Shown: in pieces, positions 24,495 through 56,357 of the stretch | How the letters are laid out: each line of letters opens with the position of its first letter | How positions within the stretch are numbered: the stretch's first letter is position 1 | From: Amoebidium appalachense | Taxonomy: Eukaryota > Ichthyosporea | NCBI GenBank assembly: GCA_963693365.1 | Contig: CAVNZM010000016.1 | Location: forward strand, 1,054,001-1,118,000 | Length of the DNA stretch: 64,000 nt | Direction: 5' to 3' | Notes under the pieces: generated by a model | The model's input: only the letters and a program-made list of their open reading frames with translations | The model's database searches: none | What the model was told of the DNA's origin: nothing | Made by a program: the position numbers and the translations under genes

Positions 24495-25671
24495 CGGTTT
24501 GGTCCGACACCTGTGGGGTTGGTTCCCACTTGTCGCTTACGGGGTCGTATGCACGACCTTCCGCCAGCGCGAACAGTTCGCAGAAGAGCTCGATTTCCAT
24601 CTCGCATCGGCGTTTGCGCTCGAGCAGTTTCTCACCAGAAAACATTGGTTCCTTCGTGTCCGTGTCTATCACGCTCGTAGCATCGTTTTCCAACTTTGCG
24701 AGGAACTCTTTTGCCTTGCTGATGCGTACACGACAACGTGTGGCGCACGCATTCTTAGCAGACACTTTACGTTCTTTGTCTGCTTTCTGAATGTTTTCCG
24801 GCGCGCATGGGTCGTAGCTTGGGAGGTGGGTGAAGAAGCTTCCACACCCCTTTGTCGCGTCACGGATGAACGCACGGTTATAGTCGCCCCGTACTGCTAC
24901 TTCCAGCACATCGTATCCAATGAAGGACAGACAAAGGATGCGAGAGCACCGGAAGCCGAGAGCCTTGAAGATGGACCACATGGCCCTGTGTGGGCGTCTG
25001 CCATGCTTGACTTTGAAATACACCCTCTCGTATTTGGGTGGGATGTTGATGTTACCGTTTGCTTGGGTGTTCCCCTTAGCCGGCGGTTTGGGAGGGGAGT
25101 TGCGGCGGTACTCGTTGCCTGCAAGAATGCTGGCATATGTTTCCTTGGCAATTTGGCGGAGCTCGGGTGTTTTACGAGAGTTCGCATATTCTAGGAACTC
25201 TGCCGGGAGCTGTGCTTCCGGTCCTGTGTTGTTTTGTGTTGGGGTGGAAATGTCTCCGTCGCGAGATGTTTGCTCATGAGTTTTGGGGTTTTGCGATCCA
25301 CTAATGTTTAGCTGGGCTGTGAGTGAATCAATGGTGAGCTTGAGTTGGGTATTTTCTGTTTGGAGTTTTTCTATCATGTTCTTGAGTGGTAACAGCTCAT
25401 TTAGCTGTTTCTTAACAAGGGCAAGTTCTGCCAGTACTGTATCAACCGAAAGTTTCGGCATGGTTGTTATTGTGTTTCTACGGAGTGGTGTGGTGTTATT
25501 CTGAATGGGTAGTGTATTGTAAATAGGTGTTGCGCTTAGTCTAAGGCGATGTTTTTCTGGTTGTGCATCTGTGGTAGGTGTATCTGCTGGACGTTTTAAT
25601 GATCGCACATGTGTGATGGGTGTAGATGGAACTTTGAAAGAGGTTCTGAAACGATTATAGGCATGTGCCAT
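24487..25671 (-). CDS. LINE ORF1 protein
   Basis: The 394-residue protein starts MAHAYNRFRTSF. Residues about 75-125 (AELALVKKQLNELLPLKNMI and following) show heptad spacing typical of the trimerising coiled coil of LINE ORF1 proteins. The middle (KHGRRPHRAMWSIFKALGF ... YDVLEVAVRGDYNRAFI) resembles the RNA-binding fold after the coiled coil, followed by a basic, helical C-terminal part. RNA binding and RNP assembly are inferred. The stop codon overlaps the ORF2 start. Confidence 0.75.
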   Translation of the reverse strand: MAHAYNRFRTSFKVPSTPITHVRSLKRPADTPTTDAQPEKHRLRLSATPIYNTLPIQNNTTPLRRNTITTMPKLSVDTVLAELALVKKQLNELLPLKNMIEKLQTENTQLKLTIDSLTAQLNISGSQNPKTHEQTSRDGDISTPTQNNTGPEAQLPAEFLEYANSRKTPELRQIAKETYASILAGNEYRRNSPPKPPAKGNTQANGNINIPPKYERVYFKVKHGRRPHRAMWSIFKALGFRCSRILCLSFIGYDVLEVAVRGDYNRAFIRDATKGCGSFFTHLPSYDPCAPENIQKADKERKVSAKNACATRCRVRISKAKEFLAKLENDATSVIDTDTKEPMFSGEKLLERKRRCEMEIELFCELFALAEGRAYDPVSDKWEPTPQVSDQTDA

Positions 25672-26201
25672 GACATGGATGGGGGTGTTCCCCGGCCCTT
25701 AGGGCCACGGATGGCCTGGTTTAGGGGTGGATGCGCGAAGGATACTATTTATTAGCAGATAATAAAAAGCGACATTTGAATCGATGTGTGCGCTATGAAT
25801 CGATGTGCGCTATGAATCATATATATCTATACTCAGTATATATACCATGGCATATCAAAGTATCGAGCCTCGGAGGGAGAGCCTGCGGAGATCTGATCGG
25901 GGGAGAAGAAAGACCGCGGTATATAGGTAGACAAGGGAGGGGGGGAGTGTGTGTGTGTGTGGCCTCGAGTGGGGGGAGGGGGGAGGGGGGAGGGAAGAAA
26001 GACGGATCGGGAGAGAGTGAGAGATGTAGAAGGCCAAGAGAGAAAAAGAAGCAGAGACAGAGAGACGGAAGGACAAGGAGGGGGAGGGAGGGAGGGGGGG
26101 GGGGGTGGAGAGGGCGAGAGGAGGGAGGGAGGGGGGGGGGGGGGAGTGAGCAAGAGAAAGAAAGGGAGGGAGGGAGGGAGGGAGGGAGGGAGGGAGGGAG
26201 G

Positions 26202-26252
<51 letters not shown>

Positions 26253-26271
26253 GGAGAGACAGAGACAGGAC

Positions 26272-26336
<65 letters not shown>

Positions 26337-26347
26337 GAGACAGAGAC

Positions 26348-26399
<52 letters not shown>

Positions 26400-27230
26400 G
26401 GGTTACTGTAACACTCATACTATTTAGTCCAACACAGATCAGCCCAAGCAGGTTGTACAGCTCCATGACCATACAACAGGTCTATGCCTGCGGTAGGGTT
26501 TCAATTGACTTGCCGATAAGATCCGACTTGCAGTACTAAAAAACCATTCAAGAGCACAGGACTTACAACAGTAGTTATCACATCAGCATACTGCATTGCA
26601 TGCTCAGAGCCGTAACGTTATCATCGACCTACCCTCCTTCCCCCCCTCCCCCCTCCCCCCCCCTACCCCCCCCCCCACACACACACTCACTGATCACCGT
26701 GCACACGTATACACACTCCGTGGGGGGCGCCGGCATTGTTACTACTAGCTCCATCCCACCCTCCCCCTATCCTCCCTACTAGTAGTGCCCCCCCCCCCCC
26801 CCCCCTTACATGCTAGGACCCCCCCCCCCCCCCCCCCTCAACACGTGTACACACAAGTTACCCTTACATCGCTACAAAACAAGGACAAAAAAAAGAAAGA
26901 AAAAAGACTACAGGGGGGAAAGAAATGGAGGGGGGGGAATGTGTGTGTGGGTGTGTGTGTGTGTGGGGAGGGGGGTTGCGAAGTTGGGTGGACCTGTGGG
27001 GGTTGGGTGTGTGTGCGCAACTGACAGTTCGCTGATAAGATGGGTGCTTGGCGATTGTACAAATGTGCTTGTGGGTGGGTGGGTGGGTGGGCGGGCGGGT
27101 GGGTGGGTGGGTGGGGGGGGGGGGGGGGGGGGGGGGGGGGAGAGGGGGAGGGAGCGAGACCAACATTCTGAAACTGAGACCATCGGATTTTCTTAAGCTT
27201 GCCCCTCTGGCCCTTCTACTTGCCCCACAC

Positions 27231-27269
<39 letters not shown>

Positions 27270-27635
27270 TTTCCCCCCTGGATAACGCCAGTCGATCATC
27301 TAATCTGACATTGCATTACAGCACCGTTTTAAATTGTAAACATGTACATACACCCAACGGATATTGGGAAGACGGTAAAATTTGTAAAATGTGCAGTGCA
27401 CAGGTACCAGAGTCCTCCCCATCAGCCTCACTCAAAGGCCCCTTCTACGCAGTGTCTAACAGTTGGATATCCTGTCCCCCCTCCCCCCCCCCCCCCCCCC
27501 CCCCCCCAACCACCACCACCCGACCCCTCGGGAGCTCCATTCACACGCCAATCAACCCGGCAGAAATGATTATACAAACTTCCGTTGCAAATCCTCTTCA
27601 GTGCCTTTGGAAGTACCATACCCCCCATAAAATCG

Positions 27636-27676
<41 letters not shown>

Positions 27677-27763
27677 ACTACCACCACCACCACCACCACC
27701 CACCCTTTCCTCCCGTGCGGGAGCGCTGCGCTGCGCGAGCGAGCGCGCAAACTTGCAAACAAA

Positions 27764-27819
<56 letters not shown>

Positions 27820-28554
27820 CACACACACACACACACACACGTACTCAAACATACACATGAATGTGCCACACTATATACATCATAATGCCGAAGATTAACT
27901 TACATATATAGGTACATAACCCACCAAAGACCTGGCAGGCTTTTCAGCATTTCATTTTCGTTTATTCCTTTATTTCATTTCATGATTTCCAGGCGGCTTT
28001 GGTGTAATTTTCGGGCCCTTATATAAAAATATAAATTAGACTATCACATTGCCCGGTGGGTGCTTACCTCTTGGAAGGTTTGATACAAACCAAGAAAACA
28101 TGATATGTGGTCACTTGGATATATTTGTAGTGGTAATTTAGATATATATCCACTTGACATATTGGGTACAAGGCCCCGTGCTGTATTTTACATTATTTCA
28201 ACCGCGCGTCACGGTAAGATTTCCCGCATGCCTAACCAAAAAAAAAAAAAAAAAGAAAGAAAGAAAGAAAGAAATCGAAAGGAAAATAAAATAAATAAAT
28301 AAAAAAATCATAAAACCAGCATCCCTTAGATGTGGAAAAGAGAAAACATGAAGTGGCACAACTTCTAAATGCCCATTATTCGTGGACATAGTATACTGCA
28401 TAATACTAAGATATATCTTATGGTTTTAACTATCTAATCGCACGTCATTTGCTTGTTAGGCATTGTTTCTATTTTTTGTGTTTCGTCCTTTTTTTTGCCC
28501 TTAGGTGGGTGGATCAGTGGGTTGTGGTGGTGGTGTGTGTGTGTGTTAGTTTTA

Positions 28555-28588
<34 letters not shown>

Positions 28589-28634
28589 GTTTTAATGTGT
28601 GTGTGTGTTAGTTTTAATGTGTGTGTGTGTTAGT

Positions 28635-28695
<61 letters not shown>

Positions 28696-29014
28696 GATCC
28701 AGATAGAAGGTATCATATATCTAGAAGATACACGTGACGTAAAAGATAATCATATGTGGAAGCATATGCAAAGGATATAACAAGTAAATGTACTGAACCG
28801 AAGGGGGCCCCAAAAAAATACACCTATTCAATTTCCATCAATATTTAGACGTTGTTAACCAACTAATGAGCCGGTATTTTTTTAAAACAAACAAACAAAC
28901 AAACAAACAAACAAACAAACAAACAAACAAACAAACAAACACCCCCCCCCCCCCCCCCCCGGAAATTCAATAGATCAGCCGGAAAAAACAAAACCCCCCC
29001 CGAAACCCCCCCCC
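25672..29014. repeat. Simple-repeat desert between LINE and LMBRD1 homologue
   Basis: It contains G- and GA-rich DNA 25935-26398, (GGGA)n 26163-26207, (GGGT)n 27070-27112 with a G run to 27140, C runs 27231-27269 and 27638-27676, (CA)n 27769-27840, tandem (GT)n with TTAGTTTTAAT spacers 28535-28692, (CAAA)n 28888-28940, then C runs to the end of the LMBRD1 gene. A possible tiny plus-strand exon at 27326-27401 (CKHVHTPNGYWEDGKICKMC) has splice-like ends but no partner. Confidence 0.8.
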
Positions 29015-39911
<10,897 letters not shown>

Positions 39912-40110
39912 GATGAGGAAAACACACACCACTTTGGCAGAGTTTCTTTTTGGTTGTGAAATGAAGAGCGTTTGGGTTTCGGGGAGGGAAAGAGTGTAGG
40001 GAAGAAGGGTAGGTGCATGTGTTGGGTGAGGGAGAAGGGGGTTGAATAGCACGTGAAAAGAGGGAGATGCAGAACATGTGTTGGTGTGTGTGCATGTGTG
40101 TGTGTGTGTG

Positions 40111-40188
<78 letters not shown>

Positions 40189-40237
40189 TGAGCCGAGTGT
40201 GCGAGCGTGCGTGCACACACATGTGGAGGAGGAAAAG

Positions 40238-40276
<39 letters not shown>

Positions 40277-40437
40277 GGTGTTCAGGGTGAAGGGGGATGT
40301 TGCGATGATTGTTTGTGTGTGTGCTTTGGGGGGGAGGGGGAGGGAGGCAAAGGGGTGAGTAATACTTCGATCTGAAAAAAGGGTGTAGTGGATGGAAAAG
40401 GAGTTTGGCATTCACATGAGTTTTAAACAATAATAAC

Positions 40438-40472
<35 letters not shown>

Positions 40473-40647
40473 TGAGGAATATGAGGATATGTATTTCGAG
40501 TGAATGGGGTGCACAGCGTAGGGTGGGGGGCGGGGGGGCAGGGGGGAGAGGGGCAGGGGGGAAGGGGATAGACCCCCATGAATAGTTTGTACTTGTGTGG
40601 ATACATGTGCCTGTCTGTACGCGTGTGTGAGCAGTGAGTGTGTATGT

Positions 40648-40735
<88 letters not shown>

Positions 40736-40922
40736 CGTGTGCGCGTGTGTGTGCGTGTGCGTGTGCGTGTGCGTGTGCGTGCACGCGCACATGCGGGCCA
40801 GGTTGTGCGCATGTCTTATAATGCAAACATAAACACGATGAGCTTTAGCTTCTTCGTGTATTTGTGCACATCTACGGAAAAGGGTGTGGTGGATGGGGGA
40901 GTTAGGGGGGAGGGGGGGAGGG

Positions 40923-40960
<38 letters not shown>

Positions 40961-41919
40961 CCCGCTGGTGCGTAAGAACATTTTGTTTCACTGGGCTCAT
41001 CTGCTCGTCTCTTCCTTCACTAAAGACCTAAACGTTTAATTTTTGAAACAGCGCACATGTTTAGTGTAGGTATGAATTGTTTCAGAAAAACCAAGCCCTT
41101 CCTTGAACACTGTAAAAGTTACCATCGCTTGGCAGGAAGGCATATTAACATGTAGTTGACAACAGAGCGTTTTCAAAGCGTGTAGTGCCAAGAGTTACAG
41201 CTCCTTTTAACATGCAAAGCATTGTGGGGCAGATGGTTGTGGGGGACATTAAACCCGAAGAGCGGAACCAGGCGTGCGAGACAGGTGCTTGCTACAGGTG
41301 AAACGTATGCGTGTGTATCGAGAAAGCACCCAGGCATCAACATGAGTGAATCGTTTGTTCACTGAGGCCGGGTACCTACCTGTAATTCACCAGACCAAAA
41401 TGGCGCCTTCAATGTGGATTTTTAAAACGTTTTCTAATCTCGTTCTTGACTCTACACTGTACCTTTCCAGCTCTTTATGCCACCAAAACGCAACCCCTCT
41501 CAATCCCTGTCCTTTACACCACAACACCGGTATCCGTTGTCCGAATCCCGAACCGAAAAACAATACAAAACAAGTACACTTTCAGGAAATATGCACAAGC
41601 AAGCTAAAAATTCCCTTCTGAATCTCAAAAAAGTAGTCGTCTTTTTCTAGGTCTGTGTCCCAGGCTCGATAGACTCAGAGATCTTCGACAGCTGTTTTTT
41701 TCGTCTTTTCGTTTCGTTTGCTCCTCGTTTTATCTTTGCGTCAGCAAAGCTATCTGCATCTGTGAGTCACTGAGCCACTGCATACGATTGGCTAATCTAG
41801 GATACGCAACAATAGATCATCCAATCAAAAATCAAATAAATGCTGGATAACTTCCCTCCCCCCTCCCCCCCCCCTTGATCATGACCATACCTCTCCTATC
41901 CATAGATCTCTATCCAGTC

Positions 41920-41997
<78 letters not shown>

Positions 41998-42028
41998 ACA
42001 TTCACTCTGAGTGCTGTCTTCCCTGCGG

Positions 42029-42065
<37 letters not shown>

Positions 42066-43148
42066 TCGCAGGCGTAGTGGTGCCCGGCCACTTACGTAAG
42101 CCAGTAGGTACATATCCGGGAGACTACCCCCCCCCCCCCCCCCCCCCCCCCCGGCCCCAGCAAACTTTAGTACCGAGAACCATTCGGTCCCAAAGTCTCC
42201 AGGCCTCGCCTTGCCTCTCTCCCCCAAGTGTACGTCTTTTACGTCTGATGGTGAAGTCCGCAAGACCCCACACCGCGGGTGGCATTTTGCTTGAGTCAGG
42301 ACCTGGCAATGGCCATATGGTGTCACAAAAAATCCTCCTTTACTCGACTCGTCATGAATTTACTTTGAATATCGACTCAACGACCACGATTTGAACTTGC
42401 AAGATGTAATAAATTCGTCCTGCTTTTTATTTCAATATTTAACATTAATCTATAAAAGGCATACGGTCCTTCCAAAAAGTTCGTATACGTACAATACCGT
42501 GACTCCAATGATATATCTTTTTTCGTATGCATAAAAAAAAAAAAAAGTAATTCATAAATTGCAGGGAGGTGTATGATACCCCCGTGTAATATCGCCAACA
42601 CATATTCAAAGCCAAAAACAAGGGGGCACGGTGGCTATATGTGCTCATTTTCAACCCCCCCCCCCCCCCCCCCCCCCCATTGTCCCCCTCCTCCTCAAAC
42701 AACAACAGACACAGACACAGAAACAGACAGACAGCTGCAGACACACACACATACACATACATGCGCACACACAAATACACACACGCGCACACGCACGCGA
42801 GCGCACGTTTAAAAAAAAAAAAATGAAAAGAAAAAAAAAAGCCTTAGGAAAACGAAAGAAAAACAAGAACAACAACAGCCCGCATAGTGACACCCGGCCC
42901 GCGTCGTGTCACTATCATAAAAAGCACAGCCAGCCAGCTATTGTTTACAATCTTCATAACATTCATTCAAAATGGAGAACGCCTAAAAAACCACATACAC
43001 AGTCATAATGGACAACTACAAGTTAGTAGTAGCAATTGTCATGCATTCAACAGGGAATAGAAGAGACATTACTTATTATATCAACAATATCCCTAAAAAC
43101 AACGACGTTGCTTCTATCAATAGCAACATTCTTCTAAAAATAGTGAAA
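39912..43148. other. Intergenic region upstream of LMBRD1, downstream of MEAK7
   Basis: Repeats: (GT)n 40083-40190, a G run 40241-40275, (GT)n 40439-40468 and 40648-40733, and (GA)n 40927-40957. From about 40980 to 41860 the DNA is unique with no convincing gene. C runs 41921-41954 and 41960-41997 precede a T run 42031-42064 with GTCGCAGGCGTAGTGGTGCC next to it, which on the minus strand looks like a poly(A)-tailed retroposon end. No tRNA-like promoter boxes were recognised. Confidence 0.55.
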
Positions 43149-52013
<8,865 letters not shown>

Positions 52014-53100
52014 TCTGTATATCTTCGTGTGTGTATCAACTCGTAAGACTCGCGATGATAACGATGATGTAAGTAAAACTCTAAAATTTGCTGCGTATAT
52101 ATCGTTAAGTGTTGGAAGTAGTTGCAGGTATGCGTCAGGCAGTGATGCACTGAAAGGGTAAACTGATGATTCATGTGGATGTGAAAAATCTGGTTGGAGC
52201 AAACGAGGTTCGTTCCTTCCACACACACAACTGAAAGATTCCACAAAATACACTTCTGTTACTATTTCCTCGCAGAAGATGACTTTTGTTTCCTAACAAA
52301 GATGCAAAGAACTTCGAAAGCAAGTGTTGCGGCGGTGACTGGCAGCTGGCAGCTGGCTCAGTCTCAGCGCAGCTCAGCGCGAGAAAGTTTTGGGTGCCGT
52401 CATTGCGAACTTTCCATTTTTGGAATAATCATTTCCCATATTAGGTATTTGTGCAAAGTTGCTTTCAAAACTTGTTTTCGAAATTCGATGACTGCGCTTA
52501 TCATAGTTTAGCGTCCACTGAGGCCTAGGCCTAGAAAGTAAGAAAGGTACCTTTAATTAGTGGTAAAAACGCGTACGTAATCTGTTTAACAAGTCTATAT
52601 TTATGATGTTTACTATAATCCATCATGAAGGGGTAGCGAGGTGTGAAGAAAGTTACTCATCTCAAAAGAATGTTCACGAAAACAGCCAAAAAGCCGACGG
52701 TGGATGATGATCATAGTGTTGCAGTGTAGTAATGCACTATAAAACATGTTTTCTCGATGGGCCTTGGTAAAGCAATATATTTGCTTTGTTCATAGAAGAT
52801 TTGATATCTATATGATTATTTTCACTGGCACGTACTGACTGTGCCCTCTAGCCTATGTACGATAAATCGACACTGGCTGAGCTATTTTTCAAGGTAGGTG
52901 AGTCACGTGATCAGCCGCTCTCCGTATCGTCTGCGTCTCCTTGAAAAATAAGAGCTACCTCCGAAGGTAGCAGTTATTTTCAAGGTACAAAAGCCTGGTT
53001 CTTTGATGGAGGGTGATGATTCATCTAAAAATTTACTCTAATTGAGCCATTATTCCAAAAATCCCCGGGATATATGAGATGAGTAGGTTACTCATGCTCC
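52014..53100. promoter_or_regulatory. Upstream region of MEAK7, no gene seen
   Basis: Unique sequence 5' of the MEAK7 start codon, expected to hold the promoter and 5' UTR. No TATA box or other defined element could be assigned. It has unusually low repeat content compared with the gene body. Confidence 0.4.
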
Positions 53101-53156
53101 ATTATGGGGAGGGCAGAAACCACAAATTTGAAACACGCACACGCGTGCGCGCGCGT

Positions 53157-53240
<84 letters not shown>

Positions 53241-53360
53241 GCGCGCACACACACCGCCACACACAGCACACAGCATGCACACTCGGACCCTCTCCCCCCT
53301 CCCCCCGCACACATACACGGTGTCTCACAAAATAGGTGTACACAACACACACCCTGCGCC

Positions 53361-53456
<96 letters not shown>

Positions 53457-54420
53457 TACACACAGTCAACACGATAACGATGGTCTATTCAAAATCTGCA
53501 GCTTTATTGGGAACCACACTAAGGCGTTGGTGGGTGGAGCTGAAGACCTTGAGAGGTTGAGGTGCCACAGGAAACAGCCCGAGGGGGGATGAGGAGGGGG
53601 TGGGAGGGGGGGGGGGGGGGGGGGGAGGGAGGGGTTTGGTGGAGACGGGGAGGGGGGGGAGGGGAGGGGGGGGGGGGAGGGGGGAGGGAAAGGGGGGGGG
53701 GGGGGGCGCGCGAGGGGAAGGGGGGGGGGGGGGGGGGGGATTGAGAAGGGAGCCTTGGCTCCTGGGGAGGGTGTGGGGGCCCGGGGGGGAGGGGGGGGGG
53801 GGGAGGGAGGGGAGGAGGCATGCTTCTTAGGTAATCTACCTCTGGGGGGGGGGGGGGGGGGGGGGGAGGGAAGGGGGTTTATGAACAGAAACGCGCATGA
53901 AGGCAGGGGGCTTATGTTCACGCATGAACACTGAAACACACACGAGAAGAGAAGATGTCTTGTAACTAAGATATCGCTGTAACTAACTAAATACTGCCAC
54001 AGATTGATTAGAAAAAGTCGGTCCGGCACGGTGACCGAGTAAACAGGCAGTAGCACCGGGCACATACTAATATGTAGTAGCTACCCACCCACTAAAATGA
54101 TAAAATGATTTGGGCTAGCAGTTAAAGGTTACCAGCGGCTACACAAAATGCAGCTAAACGGCAGGCTAGTGCTTAATCATATAACGTGATGTAGAATATA
54201 TTCAGTTAAAATTTTAACTCAAGCTAAGAAGAACACTTCGTCTGGTTTTTTACCTACTGTAATATCGCTTTTTGGCCCAACTTACCAAGCGCTCCAACGT
54301 GTTCTTGTATGCTTCAATGATCCATATGCGTAAACGTACGGCACAGACAACCGTGACAAGAGATGTACGTTCACACAAGTTTTATCAATTAGTCTATACA
54401 TGTGCAAGTACACACACATG

Positions 54421-54550
54421 CATCACGAGCCCCGGTATTCACTCGCTAATGTGCCAAATATGGTCATATACACCCTTAACCAATTCATCACGAACACCGG
54501 TGTTTACACGATAATGTGCCAAATATGGTCATATACACCCTTAAATAATT
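54421..54550 (+). repeat. 65 bp direct repeat, two copies
   Basis: CATCACGAGCCCCGGTATTC... and CATCACGAACACCGGTGTTT... each continue into TAATGTGCCAAATATGGTCA and TATACACCCTTAA. The offset is 65 bp. Confidence 0.9.
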
Positions 54551-54721
54551 TGTAAATCACACTCACGAGGAGTTAAGTACCCACATCTCGGTTAGACTAT
54601 CGATGTGACATGATGGCCAGAACCCTTTTAATTGAAATAATGCAGAAAGCCTAATTGGTGGGTGGGTGCTCGGGTGGTGAAGGGGAGGCACGGGGAAAAG
54701 GAGGGGTGGAGGGGGCATCAA

Positions 54722-54754
<33 letters not shown>

Positions 54755-54916
54755 GGGGAGGGAGGGAGGCGGGAGGAAGGCAAGGGAGGGGGGTGGGGGG
54801 GTGGGGGGCTGTTTCGGTTGCAATCGAGGAGAGATGGAGAGGGGAAAGAGCCGCTGTGGAGAAGTGCATCTGCCGATTTTTAGTCATTGGGTTTGATTGT
54901 TGCACGGAGAAGATAA

Positions 54917-54994
54917 ACAAAATAAAAACCTGCTGAATTCGGATCCAGTATGATCCCTATGTACTGGATCCGAATTCAGCAGCTTTTATTTTGT
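54917..54994. terminator. Strong hairpin with AATAAA on both strands, 3' of dioxygenase gene
   Basis: Arms 54917-54950 and 54962-54994 (CTGCTGAATTCGGATCCAGT against its complement) pair over about 33 bases with one bulge and one mismatch. The loop is 11 bases and each outer arm carries an AATAAAA on its own strand. Located about 380 bp past the dioxygenase stop, it could mark its 3' end. The adjacent GAATTC and GGATCC hexamers are those of common cloning linkers, so an artefact must be excluded. Confidence 0.6.
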
Positions 54995-55370
54995 TTTTCT
55001 GTTCATGCCCAGTGCGAGCTGGAAAATCAATTAATGAAATACACACGCTCAATCATTAAGCTTAAACTAAACACTCCTCCACTGACACATGGAATCTATA
55101 TTAGGTACTCAGTTGTGTGGCAATGTTGCGGCAGACACCCACAATCAAACGTTATGATACAAATCATCGAAACCGGGAGCAGGTATGATACTAGCAAACC
55201 AGAGGCAGTCTACGTATCATTTTTACTGTTGCCGCTTGCATTTACAAGAGATTCATATATATGATGAAAATCAGATTAGCGCTAGCACACTGTACCCTAC
55301 ATGTACATCTGACACCATCAATCACTGGAAAAAAGAGTCGACAGGCCCCCGGCCGGAGCAGCCGTGGAAA

Positions 55371-56357
55371 TTAGAAGGGTTTGTCGCCAGCGAGGGTAAT
55401 GCGATGCACAACACGACGCTCCTTGGCCGCGTCAAAGTCTGCGGTAGCACGGTGCTGCGTCAGCCTGTTGTCCCAGAAAGCCACATCCCCGAGCTTCCAC
55501 GACCACCGCACCGTAAACTCGGCATGCTGAGAGTGCTCAAAGAGAAGCAAGAGAATGTGCTTGCTCTCAGTGTCGCTCACACCCACAATCTTCTTGGTGA
55601 AAATCTTGTTCACAAAGAGCCCCTTCTTGCCAGAGACAGGGTGCGTGCGTACGACTGGGTGGACGACGGGGGGGAGGGTTTCCTTTGCAGCCACCCAATT
55701 CTCCCAAATCTTCTTGAGGGGACCCTCCGCGTTCTTGTACTGGCCATAGTACTCCTCCGAGAACGCGTAGGTGAAGCTATGTTCAGCCTGAAGGCTTTCC
55801 GCAAGGCTCTTCACGGGCTCAGAGAGAGCTTCGTATGCGGCGATCAAACTACCCCAGTGCGTGTCTCCACCAACGGAAGGAAGCACGCGGGGGACAAGCA
55901 CGGCGCCGAGGGGTGGGTTGGCGTCGAAGGTCACGTCCGTGTGCCACGTGTTGTCGCGATAACGGCTCCCACCATCATTCTTTGAATACTTCAGAAACAC
56001 ATCGCTGTCGAGGACAAGCGCCTCGGGGGCCGCGTCTCCGCCGGCAGCCTGGTTTAAGCCACGCGACAGGGGGTGAACGTGAAGGCCGTGGGGGGCAAAC
56101 TGCAGCCCGAACTCCTTCTGCTGTTCGGGCGTGATGTGTTGGTTCTCGAAGAAAATCACTCCGTGTTCGATGACGGCGGCTTCAATGGCGTCCCGTGTCT
56201 CCTTGTCGAGTGGTTTGGTCAGGTCGGCGCCCGCCACCAGAGCCCCAATGTGGGGGGAAAGCTTGCGAATGGTCAAGTTTCCCTTTTGGTAGACGGCGGA
56301 GGGTTTGCCTTCGGTGCCCGTGGTAGACTGAATGTCGACAGCTGCGGCGGGGGGCAT
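55371..56357 (-). CDS. TauD/TfdA-family Fe(II)/2-oxoglutarate dioxygenase, intronless
   Basis: A single exon encodes 328 residues, starting MPPAAAVDIQS at 56357; this ATG opens the first segment with homology-like content. The HxD metal motif is in NTWHTDVTF and the distal His is in LTQHRATADF, followed by RRVVHRITLAG with the Arg expected to bind 2-oxoglutarate. VAGADLTKPLD and GVIFFENQHIT near the N-terminus fit the family. Related enzymes hydroxylate taurine, sulfonates or alpha-keto-acid-like substrates; I cannot assign the substrate. With two putative metal ligands and the carboxylate Arg present, it looks active. It has no intron and is moderately GC-rich, unlike the repeat-laden split genes around it, which suits later acquisition from bacteria or fungi. 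Confidence 0.85.
   Translation of the reverse strand: MPPAAAVDIQSTTGTEGKPSAVYQKGNLTIRKLSPHIGALVAGADLTKPLDKETRDAIEAAVIEHGVIFFENQHITPEQQKEFGLQFAPHGLHVHPLSRGLNQAAGGDAAPEALVLDSDVFLKYSKNDGGSRYRDNTWHTDVTFDANPPLGAVLVPRVLPSVGGDTHWGSLIAAYEALSEPVKSLAESLQAEHSFTYAFSEEYYGQYKNAEGPLKKIWENWVAAKETLPPVVHPVVRTHPVSGKKGLFVNKIFTKKIVGVSDTESKHILLLLFEHSQHAEFTVRWSWKLGDVAFWDNRLTQHRATADFDAAKERRVVHRITLAGDKPF

Larger units (their letters stand above)
20940..25671 (-). mobile_element. Near full-length non-LTR retrotransposon (LINE)
   Basis: On the minus strand it has ORF1 (25671-24487), then ORF2 as an endonuclease part (24494-23376) and an RT part (23388-21298). The 3' region has a (CA)n tract right after the stop, about 35 bp of unique sequence, an A run of about 38 and further 3' sequence shared with the truncated copy at 13.2 kb. 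The ORF1/APE/RT layout without an RNase H domain fits L1-like clades. The 5' boundary lies somewhere between 25672 and about 25900; no target-site duplication was identified. Confidence 0.85.
53101..55370. other. Intergenic region between MEAK7 and the dioxygenase gene
   Basis: (CA)n at 53159-53239 and 53361-53453, G-rich DNA 53590-53875, a 65 bp direct repeat at 54421-54550, a G run 54722-54753 and a hairpin at 54917-54994. A minus-strand AATAAA at 53503-53508 has no assignable gene. No coding exon could be supported. Confidence 0.55.

Noticed and set aside
26100-26420. Arg-Glu repeat proteins and Ser-Leu repeat proteins at many places
   Set aside because: They are translations of (GA)n/(CT)n; the same applies to Cys-Val, Thr-His, poly-Gly and poly-Pro frames throughout.
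27326-27401. Possible exon CKHVHTPNGYWEDGKICKMC on the plus strand
   Set aside because: It has acceptor- and donor-like ends and cysteine spacing like GCC2/GCC3 repeats, but no partner exon lies within several kilobases.
42000-42330. SINE-like body next to the T run at 42031
   Set aside because: The poly(A)-like end is suggestive, but no RNA polymerase III A or B box and no second copy were recognised.
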